In this document: positions 6,575 to 12,400 of the stretch, in pieces | Position numbering within the stretch: position 1 is the first letter of the stretch | Layout: every line of letters starts with the position of its first letter | Source of the DNA: DTU018 sp003444615 | GTDB lineage: Bacteria > Bacillota > Syntrophomonadia > Syntrophomonadales > Syntrophomonadaceae | Direction of reading: 5' to 3' | DNA length: 12,400 nucleotides | NCBI GenBank assembly: GCA_049656905.1 | Contig: JBASMO010000062.1 | Location: forward strand, 1 to 12,400 | Position numbers and translations under genes: made by a program | Notes under the pieces: model-generated | Told to the model about the DNA's origin: nothing | The model's input: only the letters and a program-made list of their open reading frames with translations | The model's database searches: none

Positions 6575-6607
6575 ATTATATATACGTGACTGGACTGGAA
6601 AACTTTC
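6575..6607 (-). promoter_or_regulatory. Putative promoter of the SLH gene
   Basis: On the minus strand GAAAGTT (6607-6601), a 15-nt spacer and GTATAT (6585-6580) lead into a perfect TATAAT (6580-6575). This −10 element ends 27 nt before the GTG start, leaving a short leader that contains the ribosome binding site. The canonical −35 is weak (TTTTCC, 16-bp spacing). The same upstream block precedes the neighbouring secreted-protein gene. Confidence 0.5.
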
Positions 6608-6970
6608 GCAGCACGAGGCTTTAGCCTGATCTCACTATACTTGCCGCCCCTCTTATCTCATAATTCTAACATTTAATTACCAGTATGTGCATAAATTATA
6701 GGGAAGCAATTAGTAAAAAAAGAAATCATTCACTATAAAGGAATTAGGGCAATAATTGTAGAATAAATAATTGAAATTGTTAAAAAATAAACGCTTTTCA
6801 TTCTCGCATTGCCTTAATAACATTCCTAGTCTTGCTCTCCAAATCATCCCACTTTTTATATTCTGCAGCATTTTTGTACCCAATAAACTGAACGGCGTTC
6901 AACACTACAGAACGAAAGGGGGTTAATACATATACCAGAGTTTGTAATCATCACCTGTAGTTCACGCTAA
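6608..6970. other. AT-rich intergenic region between divergent gene groups
   Basis: This is the space between the minus-strand SLH gene and the plus-strand oxidoreductase cluster. It holds the possible minus-strand gene remnant at 6798-6947 and an AT-rich run around 6700-6790. I see no tRNA, no riboswitch fold and no convincing plus-strand promoter, although the cluster at 7145 must be transcribed from somewhere here or from inside the repeat copy that follows. Confidence 0.4.
6798..6947 (-). pseudogene. Possible 3' remnant of an unidentified gene
   Basis: A minus-strand frame of 49 codons runs from 6947 to a TGA at 6798-6800 and lacks a good start and ribosome binding site. Its sequence looks protein-like: hydrophobic LQTLVYVLTPF, then GYKNAAEYKKWDDLESK, ending NVIKAMRE. 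The frame is closed upstream by a stop at 6948-6950, and just beyond that lies the MITE-like repeat, so an older gene may have been truncated. I cannot assign a family. It may simply be a chance open frame. Confidence 0.25.
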
Positions 6971-7101
6971 GTGAAAACCTTGAGCCTGTCATCGCGAGGA
7001 GCGAAGCGACGTGGCGATCTGTTATCTCGAACCGTATATAGGCATAGAGATTGCCGCGCCCCTTTGGGGCTCGCAATGACATGCCCAGAAATGGTTTTCA
7101 C
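6971..7101. repeat. MITE-like palindromic repeat, copy 2 (complete)
   Basis: The core runs from TGTCATCGCGAG (6987-6998) to CTCGCAATGACA (7070-7081), near-perfect terminal inverted repeats. An outer inverted repeat adds GTGAAAACC (6971-6979) and GGTTTTCAC (7093-7101), and GCTA/TAGC similarity extends a few bases further on both sides. The arms differ: one carries GAGCGAAGCGAC, the other CGCCCCTTTGGGG. In copy 1 they come in the opposite order, so the two copies are inverted relative to each other. No transposase is encoded. The plus-strand frame through this copy is open and gives a false N-terminal extension (containing SSRGAKRRGDLL) to the downstream FrhB-like gene. Confidence 0.85.
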
Positions 7102-7144
7102 ATTAATAGCATCGATAGAAAATCGCTGTAAGGAGGTTGATAGG

Positions 7145-8248
7145 ATGCCTGGTGGTATGCAGTTGAAGACAGAGGTGTTGGCCACCTCTACCTGTGCACT
7201 GTGCGGAGCTTGTCTGGACTGGTGCCCTTACCTAAAGAACCTAGAAGATCACCTGGTTTTACGGTTTGACTGTCCAGTTACTGAGCAAGGCCGCTGCTAT
7301 TCCGTGTGCCCGCGGACTTTTACGGATTGGCAGGCTATTAATGATCGTTTCCTATCGGGTGTTGACTATGACACCGATATTGGAGCTTTTCAGACGGTCT
7401 ACCGGGTAAAAAGCCGCCAGTCAATTCGCGATCAACAGGATGGAGGTACGGTGAGCACCCTTTTGCGGACGGCTCTGCTGGATGAACTGGTAGATGGCGT
7501 ACTGGTGACTGGTAAAGAGGATGCCTTAACACCCTGGCCGTTCTTAGCTGAAGATGCAGCTGAAATAGAAAAGGCAGCTGGGTCACGTTATTTGGTCAGC
7601 CCCAGTTTAAGGAAAATAATAGAGGCCCGGGAAAAGGGTTTGGAGAAGCTGGCAGTTGTGGGCCGGCCTTGTCAGGTTCAGGCCTTGCGTAAGATGGAGT
7701 TCAATCGGCCTCCGGATAGCCCTGCCCTGGATGTGCTGAGTATCGGTCTTTTTTGTATGTGGTCTTTGTCATGGGCTTTTAAGGATTACCTGGCTAAGGC
7801 TTATCCGGGCCTTACTTTTTCTCGCATGGCCATACCCCAGCATGAAGTGGAGCTAACCAGTAATGAAGGCATTAAGTCCCTGCCGATGGAAACCGTCCAG
7901 GAATTTATAAGAACGGGCTGCCGTTACTGCCTGGATATGACTTCCGAACTGGCGGATATATCTGTAGGAGCCTTTGAACCGGTACCGGGGTGGAATACGG
8001 TAGTGATACGCAGTGACCGGGGCAAAGAGTTGTTAGACAGAGCTGTCTCTCAAGATTTGCTGCAGGCTGAAGAATACCCGCCGGAAGAACTAAACCGTCT
8101 GCGTCAGGCTTCCCGCAATAAAAAGGCCCGCGGATTAAGAAATATTAAACAGGCCGCTGAAGAGCAAAAGTTAACTCCCTTTATTGATATGTCTCAGCCG
8201 CTCTATCAAGCAATCATGGAAGAATCTTCTGGAAAGGAGGGTTTTTGA
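7145..8248 (+). CDS. FrhB-family iron-sulfur flavoprotein (F420-hydrogenase beta-like)
   Basis: A 367-residue cytoplasmic electron-transfer protein of the coenzyme F420 hydrogenase/dehydrogenase beta-subunit family, which binds flavin and iron-sulfur clusters. The N-terminus has CALCGACLDWCP (Cys17, 20, 23, 27), a [4Fe-4S] motif, and then Cys43, Cys51 and Cys55 (CYSVCP). FrhB hallmarks follow: QQDGGTVSTLL (97-107), VVGRPCQVQALR (171-182), IGLFC (200-204) and CRYCLDMTSELADISVG (259-275). I chose ATG 7145 because AAGGAGG (7130-7136) sits 8 nt upstream. The frame is open back to 6971, but that part is the MITE-like repeat. The stop overlaps the iorA start (TGATG), implying coupled translation. 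In this family the protein passes electrons between ferredoxin or flavin and another carrier; here IorAB is the obvious partner. The acceptor (F420, NAD or quinone-side protein) is unknown. Confidence 0.92.
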   Translation: MPGGMQLKTEVLATSTCALCGACLDWCPYLKNLEDHLVLRFDCPVTEQGRCYSVCPRTFTDWQAINDRFLSGVDYDTDIGAFQTVYRVKSRQSIRDQQDGGTVSTLLRTALLDELVDGVLVTGKEDALTPWPFLAEDAAEIEKAAGSRYLVSPSLRKIIEAREKGLEKLAVVGRPCQVQALRKMEFNRPPDSPALDVLSIGLFCMWSLSWAFKDYLAKAYPGLTFSRMAIPQHEVELTSNEGIKSLPMETVQEFIRTGCRYCLDMTSELADISVGAFEPVPGWNTVVIRSDRGKELLDRAVSQDLLQAEEYPPEELNRLRQASRNKKARGLRNIKQAAEEQKLTPFIDMSQPLYQAIMEESSGKEGF

Positions 8249-10149
8249 TGGAATGGATGGTCAAAGCCAATGAACCTGGTAAAACCTACTTATTGCAGGG
8301 CAATGAAGCTATTGTCCGGGGAGCTCTGGAAGCCGGTATTCGCTTTGCAGCCTCTTATCCGGGATCACCTGCTTCGGAAATCATGGCTATGCTAGGACGT
8401 GTAGCTGGTGAAATAGATATTTATGCGGAATGGTCTACTAATGAAAACTGTGCTTTCCAAGCTTGCATGGGGGCTTCTATGGGGCAGGTACGCTCCTTAT
8501 GTGTTGTAAAGCAAAATGGACTATTAACCATAGGAGACGCTTTGCATACCGCTGCTCTTTCCGGCTGTAAAGGCGGCGTTGTCCTGTTGGCAGCAGACGA
8601 CCCTAATGCTCATTCCAGTACCAATGAGTTTGACTCCCGCCATCAAGCCCGGGCTGCAGGAATACCCATGCTGGAGCCAGCTACTTTTCAGGAAGCTAAG
8701 GATATGATGGTTTATGCTTTTGAATTGTCGGAGAAACTGCAGCAAGTAGTAATGGTACGTAGTGTCACCCGCATTTGCCACGGGCGGGGTAATGTTACCT
8801 TAGGAGAGCTGCCGGAAAGCCCCAGCCAGCCATTACCTATTGGTGAATGGGATAGACTGGTGGCTATCAATTGGTTTCACGATATGCTGTTTGCCAAATT
8901 GGATCAAGCCCAGGCCGAATTTGAGAATGCTCCCTTCAACGGGTACAGTGGACCAGAAAATCCTGAATTGTTGATTATTACTTCTGGTACCGGCTGGCTA
9001 TACAGTGTGGAGGCGGTTGAAGCCCTCAAGCTCGAGGATAAGGTGGGTATCTTAAAGCTTGGAACCACCTGGCCTCTGCCGGAAAAACTGGTGCTCAAGT
9101 ACCTGGAAAAGACTTCTCGGGTTTTAGTGGTGGAAGAAGTAGATCCGGTACTGGAGCAGAATGTGGCCAGTATCATAGGCCATAATCCTGGTTTAAATGT
9201 GAGCTTATTTGGCCGCTATAAAAAGAGTGCTCTGCCCCAGTCTTTTGAATTGAATCCCGATGTAGTGATTAACGCACTAGCAACCCTTATGAATACAGAA
9301 TATCAGCCGCGCCAAACTGGTGAAGTGCCTGCTGAGGCTGTGGTCAATATACCGCCACGGGATCTGACTTTCTGTGCCGGTTGTCCGCACCGGGCTTCCT
9401 TCTTCTTACTCAAACAAACTCTGCGTATTCATGAGGGCAATGGTGTAGTTATGGGAGATATCGGTTGTTATACCATGGGCGGTCAGCGAGCTGGACACTT
9501 TTTGCTGCACTCCGTGGCTTGCATGGGTGCAGGGATCAATATGGGAGAAGGGTTAGGCCAGCTAAGTCGTTTTGGTTTCGATCAGCCGGTCGTAGCTTTA
9601 GCCGGGGATTCTACTTTCTTCCATTCCTGTCTGCCTGGCCTGGTAAATGCCCGTTATCATGACGCAAACATGCTGTTTGTCATTCTGGACAATTCTGCTA
9701 CCGCTATGACTGGTTTTCAGCCCCATCCTGGCATTGACATAAACTGCATGGGCCAACCGGCCAACTCCATTTCTATAGAAAAAGTAGTGGAAGCCATTGG
9801 CTGTCCAGTGGTAGTGGCTGACCCATATGAAATCGAAGCCACTACTCAGATAGTATATGACCTGATTAAGCAACCGGGCATGAAGGTTTTAATACTCCGT
9901 CAGCCCTGTGCTACCCTGGCGGTGCGTACTAAAGGCCGGCGCAAAGTTTGGGTGGATCCTGAATTGTGCCGGGGTGATGAATGCGGTTGTGGACGCTTTT
10001 GCAGCAAAACCTGGGGTTGCCCGGGCAATATTTGGGATTATGAAGCTGGCAAAGCCAAAATCGATGAAGTAGTTTGTATTGGCTGCGGAGTGTGTGCCAC
10101 TCTCTGTCCGGCTGGAGCCATAAAGGTAGAAGAAGGGGGGGCAGTCTGA
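8248..10149 (+). CDS. iorA: Indolepyruvate ferredoxin oxidoreductase, alpha subunit
   Basis: The 633-residue large subunit of a thiamine-diphosphate enzyme that converts an arylpyruvate (or similar 2-oxoacid) plus CoA to acyl-CoA and CO2 while reducing ferredoxin. The N-terminal pyrimidine-binding domain (about 15-185) includes ASYPGSPASEI and EWSTNENCAFQACMGAS. The middle domain (about 240-345) contains ITSGTGWLYSVEA. The TPP-binding domain (about 373-555) shows CAGCPHR (376-382), GDIGCYTMGG, GDSTFFHS (453-460) and DNSATAMTGFQPHPG, all diagnostic of IorA. The C-terminal ferredoxin domain has a normal second motif, CIGCGVCATLCP (Cys610, 613, 616, 620). The first motif is atypical: Cys574, 579, 581, 585 and 591. 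The ATG at 8248 overlaps the previous stop, with AAAGGAGG 7 nt upstream; a TTG one codon earlier is less well placed. Length is normal. The exact 2-oxoacid cannot be read from sequence. Confidence 0.95.
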   Translation: MEWMVKANEPGKTYLLQGNEAIVRGALEAGIRFAASYPGSPASEIMAMLGRVAGEIDIYAEWSTNENCAFQACMGASMGQVRSLCVVKQNGLLTIGDALHTAALSGCKGGVVLLAADDPNAHSSTNEFDSRHQARAAGIPMLEPATFQEAKDMMVYAFELSEKLQQVVMVRSVTRICHGRGNVTLGELPESPSQPLPIGEWDRLVAINWFHDMLFAKLDQAQAEFENAPFNGYSGPENPELLIITSGTGWLYSVEAVEALKLEDKVGILKLGTTWPLPEKLVLKYLEKTSRVLVVEEVDPVLEQNVASIIGHNPGLNVSLFGRYKKSALPQSFELNPDVVINALATLMNTEYQPRQTGEVPAEAVVNIPPRDLTFCAGCPHRASFFLLKQTLRIHEGNGVVMGDIGCYTMGGQRAGHFLLHSVACMGAGINMGEGLGQLSRFGFDQPVVALAGDSTFFHSCLPGLVNARYHDANMLFVILDNSATAMTGFQPHPGIDINCMGQPANSISIEKVVEAIGCPVVVADPYEIEATTQIVYDLIKQPGMKVLILRQPCATLAVRTKGRRKVWVDPELCRGDECGCGRFCSKTWGCPGNIWDYEAGKAKIDEVVCIGCGVCATLCPAGAIKVEEGGAV

Positions 10150-10766
10150 TGAGCAATCAGCTTGGCAAAGACCCGCTGAATGTAATTATCTGCGGTGTGG
10201 GAGGCCAGGGCAATATTTTGGCTTCTGAACTGCTGGCTTCTGCTTTAGTGGAAAAAGGGTACTATACAACGGTGGGCGAGACTTATGGGGCTTCCCAGAG
10301 AGGGGGCTCGGTTATGAGCCATGTGCGCATCTCGGCCCGAAAACAGTACAGTGCTCTTATACCCCGCGGCGAAGCTGACATCATTATCGGATTTGAGCCT
10401 ATTGAAACCCTGCGGGTGGCCAGGGATTTTGGCAATAAGGATACTAGGGTAGTATTTGATCCTCGTCCCAATTATCCCCTGGGGGTGTTAATAGGGGAGG
10501 CGGTTTATCCGGAAATAGAGGCTATTGCCAATGAACTCAGGTATTTGTGCGATTCAGTTCAGATACTGGAGGCTACCCGGCTGGCCCAGGAAGCAGGCAA
10601 TGCACAGGCTGCCAATATTCTGCTGATGGGAGCCTTAACAGCTATGCCGGAAATACCTCTCACCGCTGAGGACTACGGTCAAGTGCTTACCCAGCGTTTT
10701 AAGGGAGAAGTGTATGAACTGAATCAAAAGGTGTTCAACCTGGGATTCAATAGTCTGGCTGTTTAG
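10149..10766 (+). CDS. iorB: Indolepyruvate ferredoxin oxidoreductase, beta subunit
   Basis: The 205-residue small subunit that pairs with IorA (2-oxoacid:acceptor oxidoreductase gamma/catalytic-domain family). It carries the family signature VIICGVGGQGNILASELLA (residues 12-30, GVGGQG at 16-21), then GETYGASQRGGSVMSHVRIS (43-62), then the IIIGFEPIETLR region (78-89), and is of normal length. The start is ATG 10149, overlapping the iorA stop as TGATG, with a G-rich ribosome binding site (AAGGGGGG) 8 nt upstream. An open frame extends back to 10074 inside iorA but would only re-read iorA bases. It forms an operon with the FrhB-like gene and iorA. Confidence 0.95.
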   Translation: MSNQLGKDPLNVIICGVGGQGNILASELLASALVEKGYYTTVGETYGASQRGGSVMSHVRISARKQYSALIPRGEADIIIGFEPIETLRVARDFGNKDTRVVFDPRPNYPLGVLIGEAVYPEIEAIANELRYLCDSVQILEATRLAQEAGNAQAANILLMGALTAMPEIPLTAEDYGQVLTQRFKGEVYELNQKVFNLGFNSLAV

Positions 10767-10774
10767 CGGTCTAT

Positions 10775-10800
10775 CCCTGGGGCGGAAAACTGCCCCGGGG
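10775..10800 (+). terminator. GC-rich hairpin after iorB, weak terminator or spacer
   Basis: A 9-bp stem pairs CCCTGGGGC (10775-10783) with GCCCCGGGG (10792-10800), with one G-T pair and an 8-nt loop. The bases after it (TGGCTATCTTATTTG) are only mildly T-rich, so termination would be partial. It may protect the 3' end of the upstream message or lower expression of the glcD genes relative to iorAB. A TTGACA occurs at 10838-10843 without a matching −10, so I do not claim a separate promoter. Confidence 0.4.
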
Positions 10801-10875
10801 TGGCTATCTTATTTGCAGACGCAATCGACTGAAAATTTTGACAATAATAATCTTCAGCAGTAGGGAGGGATATAA

Positions 10876-12267
10876 ATGAACGGATTAGTCAAGGATCTGG
10901 CTCGCCTGATCGGCGACAGCAAAGTATTATTCCAGCCCGAAGATCTCCTGGCCTATGCCAACGATGCTACCCATTACTTTCGGACCCAGCTGCCCGATGC
11001 AGCTGTCCTGCCCACATCAACAGAGGAAGTTGCCCGGGTCATGTCCTATGCTCACCAGCATCACATACCAGTCACTCCCCGGGGAGCCGGCAGCGGCCTG
11101 TCTGGGGGGGCTACCCCGGTGAAGGGCGGTATAGTAGTGGATACCAAGCGGCTCAATAGGATTTTGGAAATCGACCGGGCTAATATGACTGCTTCGGTGG
11201 AAGGGGGAGTGGTCTTGCAAAACTTCCACCGGGCCGTGGAAGAAAGAGGGCTCTTCTACCCACCTGATCCCCAGAGCATGAGTGTCTGTACTATCGGAGG
11301 CAATGTAGCTACCAGGGCGGGAGGACCCCGAGGGGTTAAGTATGGGACTACCGGCAACTATGTTACTGGTCTGGAAGTGGTACTCCCCGATGGTTCAATA
11401 ATCAAAACTGGCGGAAAGTTTGTTAAACAATCGGTTGGTTATGACCTTACTCATCTGATGACTGGTTCGGAAGGAACCCTTGGCATAATAACTGGAGTTA
11501 ATGTGCGCTTGCTAACCCTGCCGCCATCTACTCGAACCATGGTAGTGGTTTGCGAGACTTTGGATCAAGCAGCGGAAATTGTTTCGGAAATCATTGCCCG
11601 GGGCGCTGTTCCGGCTATGATGGAGTTTTTGATTAAGCTGGCTATTACCGTTATGAATAACTATGTTGACCCGCCACTGCCTACTGATGGAGAGGCATTT
11701 TTGTTGATAGAAATGGACGGCACCCCGGCGCAAATAGAAAGTGATATTAAAACCATTAAGGAAATCTGCAATGAAATGAAAGCCCGGGAAGTGCGAGAGG
11801 TGGATGATGAGAGGGCAGCTAAGGCATACTGGAATGCCCGTTCTAACATTTATCCCCTCATAATGACCATATTTAATAGGGCCATAAGTGAGGATATTAC
11901 CGTACCCCGCAGCCGGATACCTGATTTGGTAAGAGCAGTTCAGGAAATTGCTGCTTCGGTTGGCATTATGATCGGTCTGGCCGGTCACGCCGGCGATGGC
12001 AATATGCATCCTACTATCCTGCAGACAGAGATAAACGATGAAATGGCAGCTAAAGCCAAACAGGCTATCGAATTGATGGTACGCCGTGGTTTAGAACTAG
12101 GCGGCACTATTTCTGGTGAGCACGGTATAGGTATTCATAAACAGGAGTTCCTGGATTGGGAATTTGATCAGGTACAGATAGACTTGATGAAACGTATTAA
12201 ACAGGCCTTTGACCCTTACGGCATAATGAATCCCGGAAAGATATGGCTGGAAGGAGGGGAACAGTAA
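10876..12267 (+). CDS. glcD: FAD-linked 2-hydroxyacid oxidase (GlcD/D-lactate dehydrogenase type)
   Basis: A 463-residue flavoprotein of the VAO/PCMH superfamily, the glycolate oxidase GlcD and D-lactate dehydrogenase branch, which oxidises a 2-hydroxyacid to the 2-oxoacid. The FAD-binding domain (about 38-215) shows PRGAGSGLSGGATPVKGG (68-85), YPPDPQS (128-134), GGNVATRAGGPRGVKYGTT (141-159) and GSEGTLGIIT. The FAD-oxidase C-terminal domain shows VPRSRIPDL (343-351), GHAGDGNMHP (370-379, with the active-site-type His371 and His378), GEHGIGIHKQ (414-423) and NPGKI (452-456). The start is ATG 10876 behind AGGGAGGG, 6 nt upstream. The stop overlaps the next start (TAATG). The gene is 109 nt after iorB. 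The 2-oxoacid product could feed IorAB directly. Glycolate, lactate, 2-hydroxyglutarate and aryl-lactate are all possible substrates. Confidence 0.93.
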   Translation: MNGLVKDLARLIGDSKVLFQPEDLLAYANDATHYFRTQLPDAAVLPTSTEEVARVMSYAHQHHIPVTPRGAGSGLSGGATPVKGGIVVDTKRLNRILEIDRANMTASVEGGVVLQNFHRAVEERGLFYPPDPQSMSVCTIGGNVATRAGGPRGVKYGTTGNYVTGLEVVLPDGSIIKTGGKFVKQSVGYDLTHLMTGSEGTLGIITGVNVRLLTLPPSTRTMVVVCETLDQAAEIVSEIIARGAVPAMMEFLIKLAITVMNNYVDPPLPTDGEAFLLIEMDGTPAQIESDIKTIKEICNEMKAREVREVDDERAAKAYWNARSNIYPLIMTIFNRAISEDITVPRSRIPDLVRAVQEIAASVGIMIGLAGHAGDGNMHPTILQTEINDEMAAKAKQAIELMVRRGLELGGTISGEHGIGIHKQEFLDWEFDQVQIDLMKRIKQAFDPYGIMNPGKIWLEGGEQ

Positions 12268-12400
12268 TGCTGAAGTTAGAAAATTACCAGGATGTTATCA
12301 ATAAATGTTCCCACTGTGGTAACTGTCAGGCAACCTGTCCGGTTTATTTGGAGGATTTGCTGGAAAGTCATGTAGCCCGTAACCGCCTTAATTTAATAAA
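12267..12400 (+). CDS. Iron-sulfur subunit, GlcF/CCG type (partial, 5' end only)
   Basis: Only the first 44 codons are in the window. They begin MLKLENYQDVINKC and contain CSHCGNCQATCPVY, a [4Fe-4S] motif (Cys14, 17, 20, 24) as at the N-terminus of GlcF, LutA and related electron-transfer subunits with CCG domains further on. ATG 12267 overlaps the glcD stop, with AAGGAGGGG 7 nt upstream, so the two are translationally coupled. In this pairing the iron-sulfur subunit takes electrons from the flavin of the GlcD partner. The C-terminal part, needed to tell GlcF from a longer membrane-linked protein, is outside the window. Confidence 0.8.
   Translation, partial: MLKLENYQDVINKCSHCGNCQATCPVYLEDLLESHVARNRLNLI

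Noticed and set aside
6971..7144. N-terminal extension of the FrhB-like gene starting at GTG 6971
   Set aside because: The extension is the translated MITE-like repeat. A strong ribosome binding site lies 8 nt before ATG 7145, and family members begin near the CxxCGxC motif.
8245..8247. TTG start of iorA one codon before ATG 8248
   Set aside because: ATG is a stronger start and is better spaced (7 nt) from AAAGGAGG.
10074..10148. Earlier start for iorB inside iorA
   Set aside because: ATG 10149 has a ribosome binding site and the typical TGATG overlap. The family starts shortly before the GVGGQG motif, and the upstream codons overlap the iorA ferredoxin domain in another frame.
11512..12009. 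Long minus-strand open frame opposite glcD
   Set aside because: It is an antisense shadow of a gene with a complete set of GlcD motifs and has no ribosome binding site or family resemblance.

Overview
The window reads as a piece of a chromosome from an anaerobic, spore-former-type Firmicute (class Clostridia). The lineage of Syntrophomonas, Pelotomaculum or Desulfotomaculum is my best guess. Supporting this are strong AGGAGG-type ribosome binding sites, GTG starts, an S-layer-anchored envelope protein, a copper-amine-oxidase-N secreted protein, and a ferredoxin-linked 2-oxoacid oxidoreductase cluster full of iron-sulfur motifs. The genus is inference from gene content; no 16S rRNA or other marker is present.

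Layout. (1) Positions 1 to about 2532 are the end of an integrative element: a stretch with no convincing gene, an orphan IS200/IS605-type right end that folds like an omega-RNA scaffold, a terminator, an excisionase-like HTH gene (GTG start), a complete tyrosine integrase, its terminator, an array of 11-bp-phased repeats that look like integrase arm sites, and an intact tRNA-Ala(CGC) on the minus strand. The 3' end of the tRNA faces the integrase, so the element lies to the left and its other end is outside the window. (2) Positions 2533 to 7144 hold two minus-strand envelope genes: an SLH-domain protein with a repeated beta-rich C-terminal half, and a secreted copper-amine-oxidase-N protein. 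They share an upstream motif with identical spacing. Two copies of a MITE-like palindromic repeat flank this pair in opposite orientations. (3) Positions 7145 to 12400 form a plus-strand metabolic cluster: an FrhB-like iron-sulfur flavoprotein, iorA, iorB, a GlcD-type FAD oxidase and the start of a CCG/GlcF-type iron-sulfur protein that runs off the window. frhB-like/iorA/iorB and glcD/glcF-like are each joined by TGATG or TAATG overlaps.

How the genes could work together. IorAB decarboxylates a 2-oxoacid (classically an arylpyruvate) to an acyl-CoA and reduces ferredoxin. A GlcD/GlcF pair oxidises a 2-hydroxyacid to the 2-oxoacid. The FrhB-like protein is a candidate for moving electrons between ferredoxin or flavin and another carrier. 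The set therefore looks like a module that takes a 2-hydroxyacid or amino-acid-derived 2-oxoacid to acyl-CoA with a dedicated electron-transfer subunit. The individual families are well known; the five-gene combination, its substrate and its electron acceptor are inference and the most promising subject here.
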